55,357 nt of DNA, taken from Neobacillus niacini (GTDB lineage Bacteria; Bacillota; Bacilli; Bacillales; Cytobacillaceae). Numbering within the stretch: the stretch's first letter is position 1; every line of letters starts with the position of its first letter. The stretch lies in NCBI RefSeq assembly GCF_000759675.1, contig NZ_BAWM01000007.1:1-55357 (forward strand). The letters run 5' to 3'. The notes under the pieces are model-generated. The model ran no database searches. It was not told where the DNA came from and worked only from the letters and a program-made list of their open reading frames with translations. Positions 45,902 to 55,163 of this stretch are shown one piece after another. The position numbers were made by a program, and so were the translations under genes.

Positions 45902-47824
45902 TCAGACCAAATTCTTTGGCGCTGCATTTTCCACCACTTCATATCCGCCAATCTTTTCGACCTGCTGTTTAAAATTTGGTGATTGGATAATCTCAATTAA
46001 CAGCTTGCCGCTTTCACTTTCATAAAAGCTTCTTGTCATCACTAGATCATATTCTTCATCGCCAACAGGCACAAAGTCCAATCCCATCGCTTTTGCGGCA
46101 GGGTAAATTCCAAGTCCTGCACCATGACTGTCACCATTTACTTCTGCAGCTACAGCTAGGTGCGAAAACATTTCTCGATCATAGCCGGTAATTTCTTCTG
46201 AGGAAATACCATTTTCCTCTAAGAGCATATCGAAAAGAATCCTCGTACCAGCACCTTTTTGACGGTTGACAAAGTTCGCCTTTTTTTCCGAAATATTTAT
46301 AACATTTTCAATACCAAGCGGATTTCCTTTTGGTAAAATCCAGCCTTGCTTTCTTTTTAAAAACGGATAGAGTACAACATCAGCACCAGCTAATAGTTTC
46401 TTAACATATGAAATATTATATTGCTTTGTATTAGGGTCAAGCAAATGAATGCCCGCTACATGGGCCTCTCCTTTTCGAATCGCCATGATACCAGCCATGC
46501 TGCCAACATGTGCAGAAACTATTTTCATGTCTGCACGTAATCTTTTAACCTGTGATGATAAAAGATCAATGGTCAAATCGTGGCTGCCACAAAACATAAT
46601 CGCATTTTTGATTTCCTCAAGCGGCCTTAATAACTCCACTTCAGCAAATTCACCTTGTTCATAGCCAATTACGTTGGCTGGTACGACAAGAAGGCCATCT
46701 GCTCTGACATATGACATGGTTACGCCCGCTGCTCTTGTAAGCGGATTGGCCACAAACTGTCCATTCACATAGCCGATATTCATTCGTACAAAGTCCTCAG
46801 CACCCATACCCGAAACAATTCGGCGGCCGAGCTTGACTGTTACGGTTTGTCTTTTTGGCTCAGGTATTTGCAAATATTTGCAAATAAGCGGGCGGACAAA
46901 CCATTCTAGCGCTAAATAGGCAGAAACCGGATATCCCGGAACACCAACAACAATTTTATCTTTAATTTTACCTAAAATAACGGGTTTGCCTGGCCTTGCT
47001 GCCACACCATGAGTAAACACAGTCCCGATTTCGCCAATGATATGGACAGTATAGTCCTTAGAACCTGCAGATGATCCGGCATTGATGACGATAATATCGG
47101 AAGTCTCTGCAGCTTCCAGCAATACAGACTTAATCTTTTCAGGGTCGTCCTTCACAATCCGGTGCAGTCTTGGCTCCCCGCCCCAATCTTTTACAAAATT
47201 CGCGAATACCGTTCCGTTAAATTCAATAATTTCCCCTGAAGAAAGCTGTACGTCTGCCTCCACAAGCTCATTTCCTGTTGGAATAATCGTGACAACTGGC
47301 TTTTTAATAACCGGTATTTGAAGCTGCTGCCCAGCTAAAAGCACGCCCAAATCTGCAGGTCTTAGAATATGTCCTTGCGGGAAAAGCATTTCCTCCTGAA
47401 CAATATCCTCTCCAATTGGACGGATATGCTGCCATGGTGTTGCCGGCTCAATAATTTCAAGCGTTTCTTCATCGATCATATCCACATGCTCAATCATAAT
47501 GACGGCATTATAAGGAGCAGGAATGGCGTTTCCCGTATCCACAATTGAAAAATCTTTACCTAGCTTTAGCTGTAGTGGATTTTGTTCATGAGCGGTATAT
47601 GTTTTTTCAGCGATCACAGCAATCCCATCCATGGCAGAAGCATGGTAATGAGGCATAGAGACATTGGCAAAAATCGGTTCAGCGGTTACACGGCCAAGGA
47701 CGTCAGTTGTTGGAATTATTTCTTTTTCAAGGGGCAGCTGAAACGCCTCAAGAATTTCTCGCTTCGCTTCCGATCGGGGTTTGTCCTCTAAATATATTTT
47801 CCGTTTATAGCGTTTCTGGTCCAT
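45902..47824 (-). CDS. MoeA-like protein fused to a periplasmic-binding-protein-type domain
   Basis: 640 residues. Residues 1-400 are a MoeA molybdenum-insertase module: SAMDGIAV, GNAIPAPYNAVIMIEH, IIPTGNEL and GSSAGSKDY, PGYPVSAYL. Residues about 410-640 are a type 2 substrate-binding-like domain related to PBP/ModA or LysR effector domains (FCGSHDLTIDLL start, FVNRQKGAGTRILFDMLL, ATG-like anion-binding region). It lacks a signal peptide, so it is cytosolic. In known fusions the second domain is thought to sense or hold molybdate/Moco; inference here. It follows another complete moeA by 14 bp. ATG at 47824 after GAGGGGGG. Confidence 0.9.
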   Translation of the reverse strand: MDQKRYKRKIYLEDKPRSEAKREILEAFQLPLEKEIIPTTDVLGRVTAEPIFANVSMPHYHASAMDGIAVIAEKTYTAHEQNPLQLKLGKDFSIVDTGNAIPAPYNAVIMIEHVDMIDEETLEIIEPATPWQHIRPIGEDIVQEEMLFPQGHILRPADLGVLLAGQQLQIPVIKKPVVTIIPTGNELVEADVQLSSGEIIEFNGTVFANFVKDWGGEPRLHRIVKDDPEKIKSVLLEAAETSDIIVINAGSSAGSKDYTVHIIGEIGTVFTHGVAARPGKPVILGKIKDKIVVGVPGYPVSAYLALEWFVRPLICKYLQIPEPKRQTVTVKLGRRIVSGMGAEDFVRMNIGYVNGQFVANPLTRAAGVTMSYVRADGLLVVPANVIGYEQGEFAEVELLRPLEEIKNAIMFCGSHDLTIDLLSSQVKRLRADMKIVSAHVGSMAGIMAIRKGEAHVAGIHLLDPNTKQYNISYVKKLLAGADVVLYPFLKRKQGWILPKGNPLGIENVINISEKKANFVNRQKGAGTRILFDMLLEENGISSEEITGYDREMFSHLAVAAEVNGDSHGAGLGIYPAAKAMGLDFVPVGDEEYDLVMTRSFYESESGKLLIEIIQSPNFKQQVEKIGGYEVVENAAPKNLV

Positions 47825-47838
47825 CTATTTTCCCCCCC

Positions 47839-49071
47839 TCATCGTGTTGCTATCACAGGTACATAGTCTCCCTGTGAAATACCCTCTTTTTCCGAACTAA
47901 TCTCAACAATTCCATCACTTTTTACTAATGTAGTAATTAAACCTGATTTCCCGATGATTGGCTCCGCCCACCATTCTCCTTCTTTCTCAAACAAGCGGAC
48001 ACGAATATAGTCGGATCTTCCCGGTGCGGAAGGAATATTCTTGGTAATACGCGCAAAAATTCGATCTGGTTTTTTGTCGATTTTTTCGCCTTTTAACTTT
48101 TGAAGTATTTTTTCGCCAAAAAGCATGAAAATAATCATCGCTGATGCCGGATGCCCTGGCAAACCAATAATAGGTTTTCCATTAGCCATTGCAAGAATCG
48201 TAGGTTTCCCTGGTTTGATTGAAATGCCATGCACAAATACACCCGGTGAACCTAGGGATTGAATCACATCTGTGGTGTAATCCTTTGCCCCGACCGAACT
48301 TCCTCCTGAGAGGATTAAGCAGTCAACTTCATCATAAAACGATTGTGCTTTTTGCTGAAACTCTTGAAAGTCATCCTTTACGATACCGCCGTAGATAACC
48401 TCAACATTCCATTGCTTGGCAAGGCCATCGATCGTTAAAAAGTTTATATCACGGATTTGCCCTTCTAAAAGTTTCTCTGTTTGATAGGGAACAATTTCGT
48501 CACCAGATGATAGATAACCAACTTTAAGCTTACGATAAACCGTAACATGGCTAATTCCAAGTGAGGCAATTGCTCCTAGCTCCTGAGGTCTTAGCATCGT
48601 TCCTTCTGGAAGAAGAACTTCCCCTTCGCGGATATCTTCACCTGCACGAATAATATTTTCACTAGGTGCCACTGGTTTATACGTATTTAAAAGACCATCA
48701 TGGTCTTCACAATGTTCAATCATGATCACGCTGTCACTGCCTGGAGGAATCATTCCACCTGTAGGGACATAAACTGCTTCCCCTTGACCTACAGGAGTCG
48801 CTGCCGACTCACCCATTTTCACTTCGCCAACTACCGTTAAAAATCCTGGCATTGAATCAGATGAGCCGTACGTGTCCTTTGCCTTAACGGCGTAGCCGTC
48901 AACCGTAGAACGGTCAAAGCCAGGGACATTTTCCTTCGCGGTGACAGGCACCGCCACTATATAATGAAGAGCTTCTTCGAGTGAACGTTCCTCCGTATCT
49001 GTTATTGCAGGAATCTTTTCTTCTATCATGGCATAGGTTTCTTCGACTGTTTTTACCTTGAAAAATTGCAC
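47839..49071 (-). CDS. moeA: Molybdopterin molybdenumtransferase MoeA
   Basis: Inserts molybdate into adenylated molybdopterin. 410 residues, standard three-part MoeA: VPGFDRSTVDGYAVK, GMIPPGSDSVIMIEH, SSGDEI, ILSGGSSVGAKDYT and LPGHPASAMI. Starts with GTG at 49071 after AAGG (spacing 6). Residues about 33-39 (IVAVPVT) are encoded by a stretch identical to a small dispersed palindrome. It follows mobA by 21 bp in the Moco operon; two MoeA genes in a row may serve different metals or enzymes. Confidence 0.93.
   Translation of the reverse strand: MQFFKVKTVEETYAMIEEKIPAITDTEERSLEEALHYIVAVPVTAKENVPGFDRSTVDGYAVKAKDTYGSSDSMPGFLTVVGEVKMGESAATPVGQGEAVYVPTGGMIPPGSDSVIMIEHCEDHDGLLNTYKPVAPSENIIRAGEDIREGEVLLPEGTMLRPQELGAIASLGISHVTVYRKLKVGYLSSGDEIVPYQTEKLLEGQIRDINFLTIDGLAKQWNVEVIYGGIVKDDFQEFQQKAQSFYDEVDCLILSGGSSVGAKDYTTDVIQSLGSPGVFVHGISIKPGKPTILAMANGKPIIGLPGHPASAMIIFMLFGEKILQKLKGEKIDKKPDRIFARITKNIPSAPGRSDYIRVRLFEKEGEWWAEPIIGKSGLITTLVKSDGIVEISSEKEGISQGDYVPVIATR
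48938..48954. repeat. Core of the small palindromic repeat inside the moeA coding sequence
   Basis: GCGGTGACAGGCACCGC, 17 bp identical to part of 30353..30369 (and 16 bp to 26748..26763). It is in frame within moeA. Confidence 0.7.
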
Positions 49072-49092
49072 TGTGCCTTACATCCTTCCTAC

Positions 49093-49689
49093 CTAATCGG
49101 CTTCCAGCCACTTTTTTGCATCCTCATACTCATGGGGGTGATTCATATTGAAAAAGACACGCTCCATTTCTATGTTGCTATAAACCTGCAAATCTTTTTC
49201 GGTTACATAAAGGACGTTTAAATGATCAAGCAGCTGTTTAATTGGAAGACGTCCATTTTCAATACATTCTTCAATTTTATTTACCGTACTCTTTTGAAAA
49301 ACCGCACATAAGGTTTGCATTTTTCCATTAATAACGGGTACTAACGCATCATAATGGTCAATCTTTTTCACAAGGGTTGCAGCAAGTTCTCCAGAAATAA
49401 ATGGCATATCACATGCCACAATGAAATTCACATCATAGTCAGAGGCCATTAAGCCGGCGTGAAAGCCTGCAAGCGGTCCCTTTCCAGGATAGTGATCTGA
49501 CACCATTTTTACTCCTAAAAATTGATAGGAATCTATATCATTGGTAACAAGAACGATATCATCAAAATAGACTTTAAGAATATCAACCATTCTTTCTATT
49601 GTCGTTTTTTCATTTAGTTTTAAGAGAGCCTTGTTCGTGCCCATTCTGCTCGATTTTCCACCTGATAAAATAATAGCCGCAGCTTTCAT
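49093..49689 (-). CDS. mobA: Molybdenum cofactor guanylyltransferase MobA
   Basis: Attaches GMP to Mo-molybdopterin to make the MGD form used by formate dehydrogenases. 198 residues: nucleotide-binding ILSGGKSSRMGTNKALL, VSDHYPGKGPLAGFHAGL and the metal-binding FIVACDMPFIS. ATG at 49689 (MKAAAIIL) after GAAGGTG; an upstream ATG three codons earlier overlaps it. Being next to fdhE and fdh genes, it provides the bis-MGD needed by the Sec subunit. Confidence 0.94.
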   Translation of the reverse strand: MKAAAIILSGGKSSRMGTNKALLKLNEKTTIERMVDILKVYFDDIVLVTNDIDSYQFLGVKMVSDHYPGKGPLAGFHAGLMASDYDVNFIVACDMPFISGELAATLVKKIDHYDALVPVINGKMQTLCAVFQKSTVNKIEECIENGRLPIKQLLDHLNVLYVTEKDLQVYSNIEMERVFFNMNHPHEYEDAKKWLEAD

Positions 49690-49704
49690 GAATAGCACAC
49701 CTTC

Positions 49705-50514
49705 TTAATTTGTTTGTTTTACTTCACCGACAGCCTGATAACCTTGTTCTTGGGCTACGAAGTCTAGGTGAATGGTATTTAAGTCCAGCATGGCAGCAGA
49801 TGGCTTACTGAGATATTGTCTTGTATCTATCACTTTAATATATCCTGAACACTTTTCGCAAACCTGAATTTGAGAGGAAGCGTCGCCTTCAATCGTTAAG
49901 AACTGAATGGCTTTGTGATCATCATTACCGCAGTGTGCGCATTCAATTCGTTTTGCATCCCAATGTGCTAAACAACGAGGGCATGTCATTACTTTTCTGC
50001 CTTCATCCTCAAGAACGGCAAGTCTAGCAGGTTCACCGCAAACTGGACAGCCCGCTCCATGAACACTATGAGTGATTTCGTGCTGGAGTTTTTCTGCTGT
50101 TAGCTGTAAGTAAGGTCGTAGTGCTGTTTCAGCAAGAAATTGAGGGATCCACTCCTCAAGTCCATGTTCCTCTGCAAAACTAGCAAAATAAACATTGTTA
50201 AAGGAAAAGGCTTCGTCAATCCAGCGAATCGCTGTTTCTTCGTTCAATAGAGTGCCGACACTAGCTAGCTTTGATTCAAGCTCAGGATTGTTTTTGGTTA
50301 AAAGTGCAATTATCTCCTCTATCCACTGTATGAATAGTGAAATATCAAAATTAATAGACGTTAATGCCGCAGCTGGAACTCCTGCTGACATCGCCGCTTT
50401 ATCAAGGCTGGGAATAATTGATTCTGGATTAATGCTCTCTTTCCAATTCTCTTGAAGGGTTAAAATATCCTTCTGCAAATTCTGATATTCTTTAGAAACA
50501 ACAGATTTTTTCAT
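49705..50514 (-). CDS. fdhE: Formate dehydrogenase accessory protein FdhE
   Basis: 269-residue iron/zinc-binding maturation factor needed for active respiratory formate dehydrogenases. The N-terminal half is helical; the C-terminal half has four CxxC rubredoxin-like pairs: CPVCGEPA, CPRCLAHW, CAHCGNDD and CEKCSGYIKVID. The last Tyr-Ile-Lys motif is typical of FdhE. ATG at 50514 follows AGAGGTG. fdhD, the sulfur-transfer partner, is not in the window. Hairpin between fdhI and fdhE could lower downstream expression. Confidence 0.92.
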   Translation of the reverse strand: MKKSVVSKEYQNLQKDILTLQENWKESINPESIIPSLDKAAMSAGVPAAALTSINFDISLFIQWIEEIIALLTKNNPELESKLASVGTLLNEETAIRWIDEAFSFNNVYFASFAEEHGLEEWIPQFLAETALRPYLQLTAEKLQHEITHSVHGAGCPVCGEPARLAVLEDEGRKVMTCPRCLAHWDAKRIECAHCGNDDHKAIQFLTIEGDASSQIQVCEKCSGYIKVIDTRQYLSKPSAAMLDLNTIHLDFVAQEQGYQAVGEVKQTN

Positions 50515-50542
50515 CGTTGTACACCTCTTTCAATTTTTAAAT

Positions 50543-50570
50543 AAAGGCTGTCCAGCAAGAGACAGCCTTT
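50543..50570 (-). other. Hairpin between the formate dehydrogenase gamma gene and fdhE
   Basis: AAAGGCTGTC / GACAGCCTTT around 8 nt; followed on the minus strand by ATTTAAAAA, only a weak T tract. Could be a partial terminator or a processing site that sets structural gene above accessory gene levels. Confidence 0.5.
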
Positions 50571-50593
50571 AATGGTATTAACTTTTAACTAGA

Positions 50594-51316
50594 TCAAGCG
50601 CCTTTTTTCTTTTTCTTTTTCTTTGTATGAGTTGGATCGTCTAATTTAGGGAAATTTCCTTTTTTGACTTCTTCATCATACCAGTCAGCATAGTGTTCTT
50701 TCGCCCACCAAGCAGGAACCTCACCAGTGACAACACCGGAGTATCCTGGTCTAGAGTTTTTGTGAACAACACTAAGATATATGTGTCCAACAATTACAGC
50801 AATGGCAAGACCAAAACCAACGTTATGAAGTAAATATCCCCATTGAACAACAGCTTTTGGGAAGTATTCAGAGAACCACATTGGAACGCCTGAACCAATA
50901 ATCAGTATCGCTGTGAAAATTTGAATGATTGAATTGATCTTTTCCCCAGCGTTGAAGAAAGTTTGTCTTACGTGCTTGAAGTTAAAGCCGAAAAGCTCTT
51001 TCACAAATTCAGTAAAGAACTGAAGATCGCGTTTTTTCCATGTAACAAGTTCTTTCAGCCATAGCTTAAAGCCTTTGAAGTCAAAGATTACCCAGATAAA
51101 GGTCGGCAGTACAAAGGTAACTGCGAATATCCTATGAAGGAGACGTGCACCCTCAGGTCCGCCAAGAACGGGATACAACCAGTCGAAAAACTCAGTATAC
51201 ATAGGTAAAGCAGTGATGTAGAGGGCAAAGAAAGATATTGCATTAACAGCATGTGCCCAAACAAATGCCTTAGAAAAACGTCTAACTTTTACTGTCGAAT
51301 TTTGAGGTTTACTCAT
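50594..51316 (-). CDS. fdhI: Formate dehydrogenase cytochrome b556 gamma subunit
   Basis: 240-residue membrane subunit that anchors the enzyme and passes electrons from the beta subunit to menaquinone. Four membrane helices (about 18-40, 63-85, 128-150, 165-190) with His ligands in WAHAVN, LLHRIF, LHNVGF and VGHIYLS. The C-terminus ends in a run of seven lysines. ATG at 51316 (MSKPQNS) after GGAGGTGA overlaps the beta gene by 8 bp, so translation is coupled; the frame to 51346 is the upstream gene's shadow. Confidence 0.93.
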   Translation of the reverse strand: MSKPQNSTVKVRRFSKAFVWAHAVNAISFFALYITALPMYTEFFDWLYPVLGGPEGARLLHRIFAVTFVLPTFIWVIFDFKGFKLWLKELVTWKKRDLQFFTEFVKELFGFNFKHVRQTFFNAGEKINSIIQIFTAILIIGSGVPMWFSEYFPKAVVQWGYLLHNVGFGLAIAVIVGHIYLSVVHKNSRPGYSGVVTGEVPAWWAKEHYADWYDEEVKKGNFPKLDDPTHTKKKKKKKGA

Positions 51317-52139
51317 GGCTGTCACCTCCGTCTTCATTTTTACCATTCTTTTTCTTACTAATAATTGTATTGGTAATAAAAGCTCCTACAACTGCCATTG
51401 TAGTTGCACCAATCATCATTTTTCCAATTGGCTGCGCATAGTCTTTCCAAATCACAGCAGAGGTTGGAACTTTAGGGTTTTCTGGCAATCCGTAAACAGA
51501 TGGCTTTTCCGCCAGTACATAAACCGTATGCGTCCCACCTACACCTTGTGGATTATAGACCATTGCATTCGGGTAGCGGTCTTTAATTTGTTTAACACGC
51601 TCTTCTGCTTTCTTGATCATCGCAGCTTTGTCGCCAAACTCCATTGCTCCTGTGTGACAAGTTGTTACACAGGCAGGCTGTAAGCCTTCCTCAAGACGGT
51701 CTGTACACATCGTACATTTATTGGCTTTGCGATATTTATCACCATTTTTATCAACATATTCCTTAAGAGAAATGACTTCAAATGGACAGTTATTTACGCA
51801 ATATCCGCAGCCTACACATTTTTCATGATCGATGACAACCGTACCAAAATCAGTGTAGCTAATCGCGTTCTCTGGGCAAACCTTTTCACAGGCAGCGTCA
51901 GTACAATGGAAGCATGCTGAGTGACGGAAAAGGTAGTCAAGATTGCCTTTTGAATTTTCATGCTCGATATATTGTAATACATTCCAAGTATCAGCAGTTG
52001 TTTTCGCATGTGACTGAGCGCTTCCTAAGAAGTCCTGTGGTTCTGCTGGAAGGTCATTCCAGTTTTTACAAGCAACCATACAGGCACGACAGCCATCACA
52101 CTTGGTCACATCAACAAATTTTACATATTCAGTGGCCAT
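51309..52139 (-). CDS. fdhH: Formate dehydrogenase iron-sulfur beta subunit
   Basis: 276 residues with four 4Fe-4S clusters: CDGCRACMVACKNW, CFHCTDAACEKVCP, CVGCGYCVNNCP and CTMC...CVTTC. A single membrane helix near 240-258 (IGKMMIGATTMAVVGAFI) anchors it on the outer face, as in E. coli FdnH. ATG overlaps the alpha stop as TAATG, so translation is coupled. Co-translocated with the TAT-signal alpha subunit. Confidence 0.95.
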   Translation of the reverse strand: MATEYVKFVDVTKCDGCRACMVACKNWNDLPAEPQDFLGSAQSHAKTTADTWNVLQYIEHENSKGNLDYLFRHSACFHCTDAACEKVCPENAISYTDFGTVVIDHEKCVGCGYCVNNCPFEVISLKEYVDKNGDKYRKANKCTMCTDRLEEGLQPACVTTCHTGAMEFGDKAAMIKKAEERVKQIKDRYPNAMVYNPQGVGGTHTVYVLAEKPSVYGLPENPKVPTSAVIWKDYAQPIGKMMIGATTMAVVGAFITNTIISKKKNGKNEDGGDSHE

Positions 52140-55123
52140 TAGTCAGCCCTCCTTACGTCACAGAGGAATGCCTTATATTCAGGAATTGTTGTATTTGCAT
52201 CCCCAATATGCGGCGTCAGGCGGTTTGCTGTATCCCCAGTTGCGAATCCTTTATATCCAAAATGCCATGGCATTCCGATTTGATGAACTTTTTTGCCACC
52301 ACTTGTATGAGGCTTAAAGCGCTTCGTCACCATTGCGTACGCTTTAATCTCTCCGCGTGCTGAGCTGACAATGATTTTATCTTTGTTTTTAATACCCTTT
52401 TCTTTTGCTAACTCTTCGCTCATTTCCACATACATATGTGGTACAAGCTCAGATAGCCATTCCTGGTTACGAGTCATTGAACCTGACTGCCAGTGTTCAC
52501 TTACCCGGTAGGTTGTTGCTACAATCGGGAAGTCTGCCTTGAAACCACGCTTATTGAAGTCACCTTCAATCACTACAGCTGCTGGGTTTAATTCTTGACT
52601 TGAGAAAGCATTTGGCATTGGGCTTTCAAATGGTTCGTAATGTTCAGGGAACGGACCATCATTTAATGTTGGTGCATACAGTAAGCCTACTCCATCTTTG
52701 TTCATGATAAACGGATCGGTTCCTGTTGGGTCTGTTGGAGCTTTGGTTGGTACGAAATCTGGTACGTCATGTCCAGCCCATTTCTTTTGAACATCATCCC
52801 ACCAGATAACAGCTTTATCCTTGCTCCAAGGCTTACCGCTTGGATCTGCGGAAGCACGGTTGTAGATAATACGGCGATTCATTGGCCAAGCATACGACCA
52901 GTTTAAGTAATTACTCATTCCTGTATCTTTGTTGTCACGGTTTTTCGCACGGTTCTTACCTTCTTCAGGGTAGAATCCGCAATAAATCCAGTTACCCGAA
53001 CAAGTAGAACCATCATCTTTCAAGTTTCCAAAACCAGCAATTAGTTTTCCTGTATTTACATCGTAGCCGTTAATTTCCTTACAAACTAGGTCAATATCCG
53101 GATGATGTCCTTCGCCATAGTTCCAATAAAGAGCATTGATTGGAGCAGCTGCAGGACCTGATTCATTTTTATAAAGTGCTTTAATTCTTGTTGCAAGCTC
53201 ATGAATAATTTCAAGGTCAGCTTTTGACTCGCCTAGAGGTTTAATTGCCTGCCAACGGTACTGCATCCAGCGTGAGCTGTTCGATATACTTCCTTCTTTC
53301 TCGTAGGAAGAACATGCCGGGAGGAAGAATACTTCTGTATTGATCTTAGATGAGTCGCTGCCAGCTTCTTTATGCCAGAAGGCTGATGATTCAGTTTCCC
53401 AAAGGTCGACAGCTACTAACCACTTCAGGTTGCCTAGAGCTTCTTTTTCTTTTCCTGCATTCGGTCCCCCGACAACTGGGTTGGTACCAAAAAAGAACGC
53501 TCCTTCTAGCTCGCCTTTATACATCGCATTAAACAAGTTAATGTGTGAGTAGTTTTTATTACCTTTTGGAAGATTTTGATAGCCAAATTCATTATCCTTA
53601 GTTGCATTAGGACCATACCAAGCTTTTAAAAGGCTTGCAACGAATTTTGGTTTATTACTTTGATAGCCTGTTTTCGGTGTTTCCTTTGCATTATAGCCCT
53701 CAAGTGTGGCATGCTCTGGAATTGCTTTTGGTACTGCTAGATAGCCTGGGATCGAATCATATAATAAAGCGAAGTCAGTTGATCCTTGAACATTGGACTC
53801 ACCGCGCATTGCATTAATACCTCCGCCCGGCATGCCTATATTTCCAAGTAGCATCTGAATAATAGCGAAAGCACGAACGTTTTGGGTTCCAACTGTATGT
53901 TGTGTTGTTCCCATCGCATACATGATTGTTCCTGATTTACCAACCTTACCAGTTGAACAGAACGCTTCACAAACCTTTACGTAATCTTCTTTTGGTGTCC
54001 CTGTTACCTTTGTAACTGTATCTACATCGTATCGTGAGAAATGCTTTTTCATTAATTGGAAAACAGAACGCGGATGCTCTAAAGTTTCATCCTTTACAGG
54101 AGTTCCGTCTTCATTTGTTTCCCATGCCCATTGCGTTTTATCATAAGCACGTTTTGCTTCGTCATATCCAGAAAAAAGCCCATCTTCAAATTTAAAGCTT
54201 TCTTTGACAATAAAGCTTGCGTTTGTATATTTAGCAACATACTCTTTGTGGTAAAGATTATTATCAAGGGCATATTTAATCATCCCGCCCATAAACGGAA
54301 TATCCGTACCTGAACGAAGAGGAGCATAAACATCTGCCATTGACGACGTTCTTGTGAAACGCGGGTCAACAGAAATAATTTTTCCACCTTTATCCTTCGC
54401 CTTCGTTAACCATCTAAAGCTGATTGGATGGTTTTCAGCAGGATTTGCGCCCATAATCAGTGCACAATCAGTATACTGCAGATCATTCCAATGGTTAGTC
54501 ATTGCTCCACGTCCAAATGAAGGTGCCAGACCGGCAACCGTAGAACTATGTCATATTCGTGCCTGGTGCTCTAAATAGGTGACACCAAGCCCTCTCATCA
54601 TTTTAGAAAGCAGGTAACACTCTTCATTATCAAGAGCTGCTCCGCCAAGGCTTGCGATTGCCTCTGTCTTATTTACGGTTATGCCATTTTCAGTTGCAAT
54701 AAATGATTTGTCCCGTGTTTCTTTCGTACGTTTGGCAATGGTTTCATACATCCATTCCCACTCTTTTTCTTCCCACTTATTACTGCCTGGTGCACGATAA
54801 AGCGGTTTCTTAATACGCTTTTCTGAAGTATATAACTGTCTAATTGTTGTTCCTTTACTACATAGCTTACCTTCGTTAATTGGGTTATCCGGATCCCCTT
54901 CCGTATAAACCACTGTGTTGTCCTTTGTATGGACTAAGATTCCACAGCCAACGCCGCAAAAGCAGCAAATGGTTGGTGTAACAGTTGATTTGGCAATTTT
55001 AAATTCTTTTGTGCTGGCATGAGCTTTTTTCTCATTAAAGCCGAGCTCAACGACTGCAAGAGTGGCGGCAGTAGCACCAGACAACTTCAAGAATTGCCGG
55101 CGGTTTAAGTTGATTTCAACCAT
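52139..55123 (-). CDS. fdhG: Formate dehydrogenase alpha subunit, selenocysteine-containing, TAT-exported
   Basis: Respiratory formate dehydrogenase catalytic subunit, 994 residues when UGA at 54553..54551 is read as Sec191. A TAT signal (RRQFLKLSG, then hydrophobic to about 35) sends it across the membrane. A 4Fe-4S site is CCFCGVGCG. The Sec lies in TYLEHQARI-U-HSSTVAGLAP, exactly where E. coli FdnG has Sec, and the frame continues without interruption (GRGAMTNHWND). A SECIS hairpin sits 11 nt after the UGA. MGD-binding segments follow (GANPAENHPISF, MGTTQHTVG). ATG at 55123 follows GGAAGGAG; the region to 55300 is repeat, not gene. A naive gene finder splits it in two; it is not a pseudogene. 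Confidence 0.95.
54522..54539 (-). promoter_or_regulatory. SECIS element of the formate dehydrogenase selenocysteine codon
   Basis: Minus-strand GGTTGCCGGTCTGGCACC: lower stem GGT/ACC, bulged T, upper stem GCC/GGC, apical loop GGTCT. Distance from UGA (11 nt), bulged U and GGUC loop are the same as in E. coli fdhF, where SelB binds. Confidence 0.93.
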
Positions 55124-55163
55124 TTTTCTATCTCCTTCCCAGAATTGAATAGAACATCCCATG

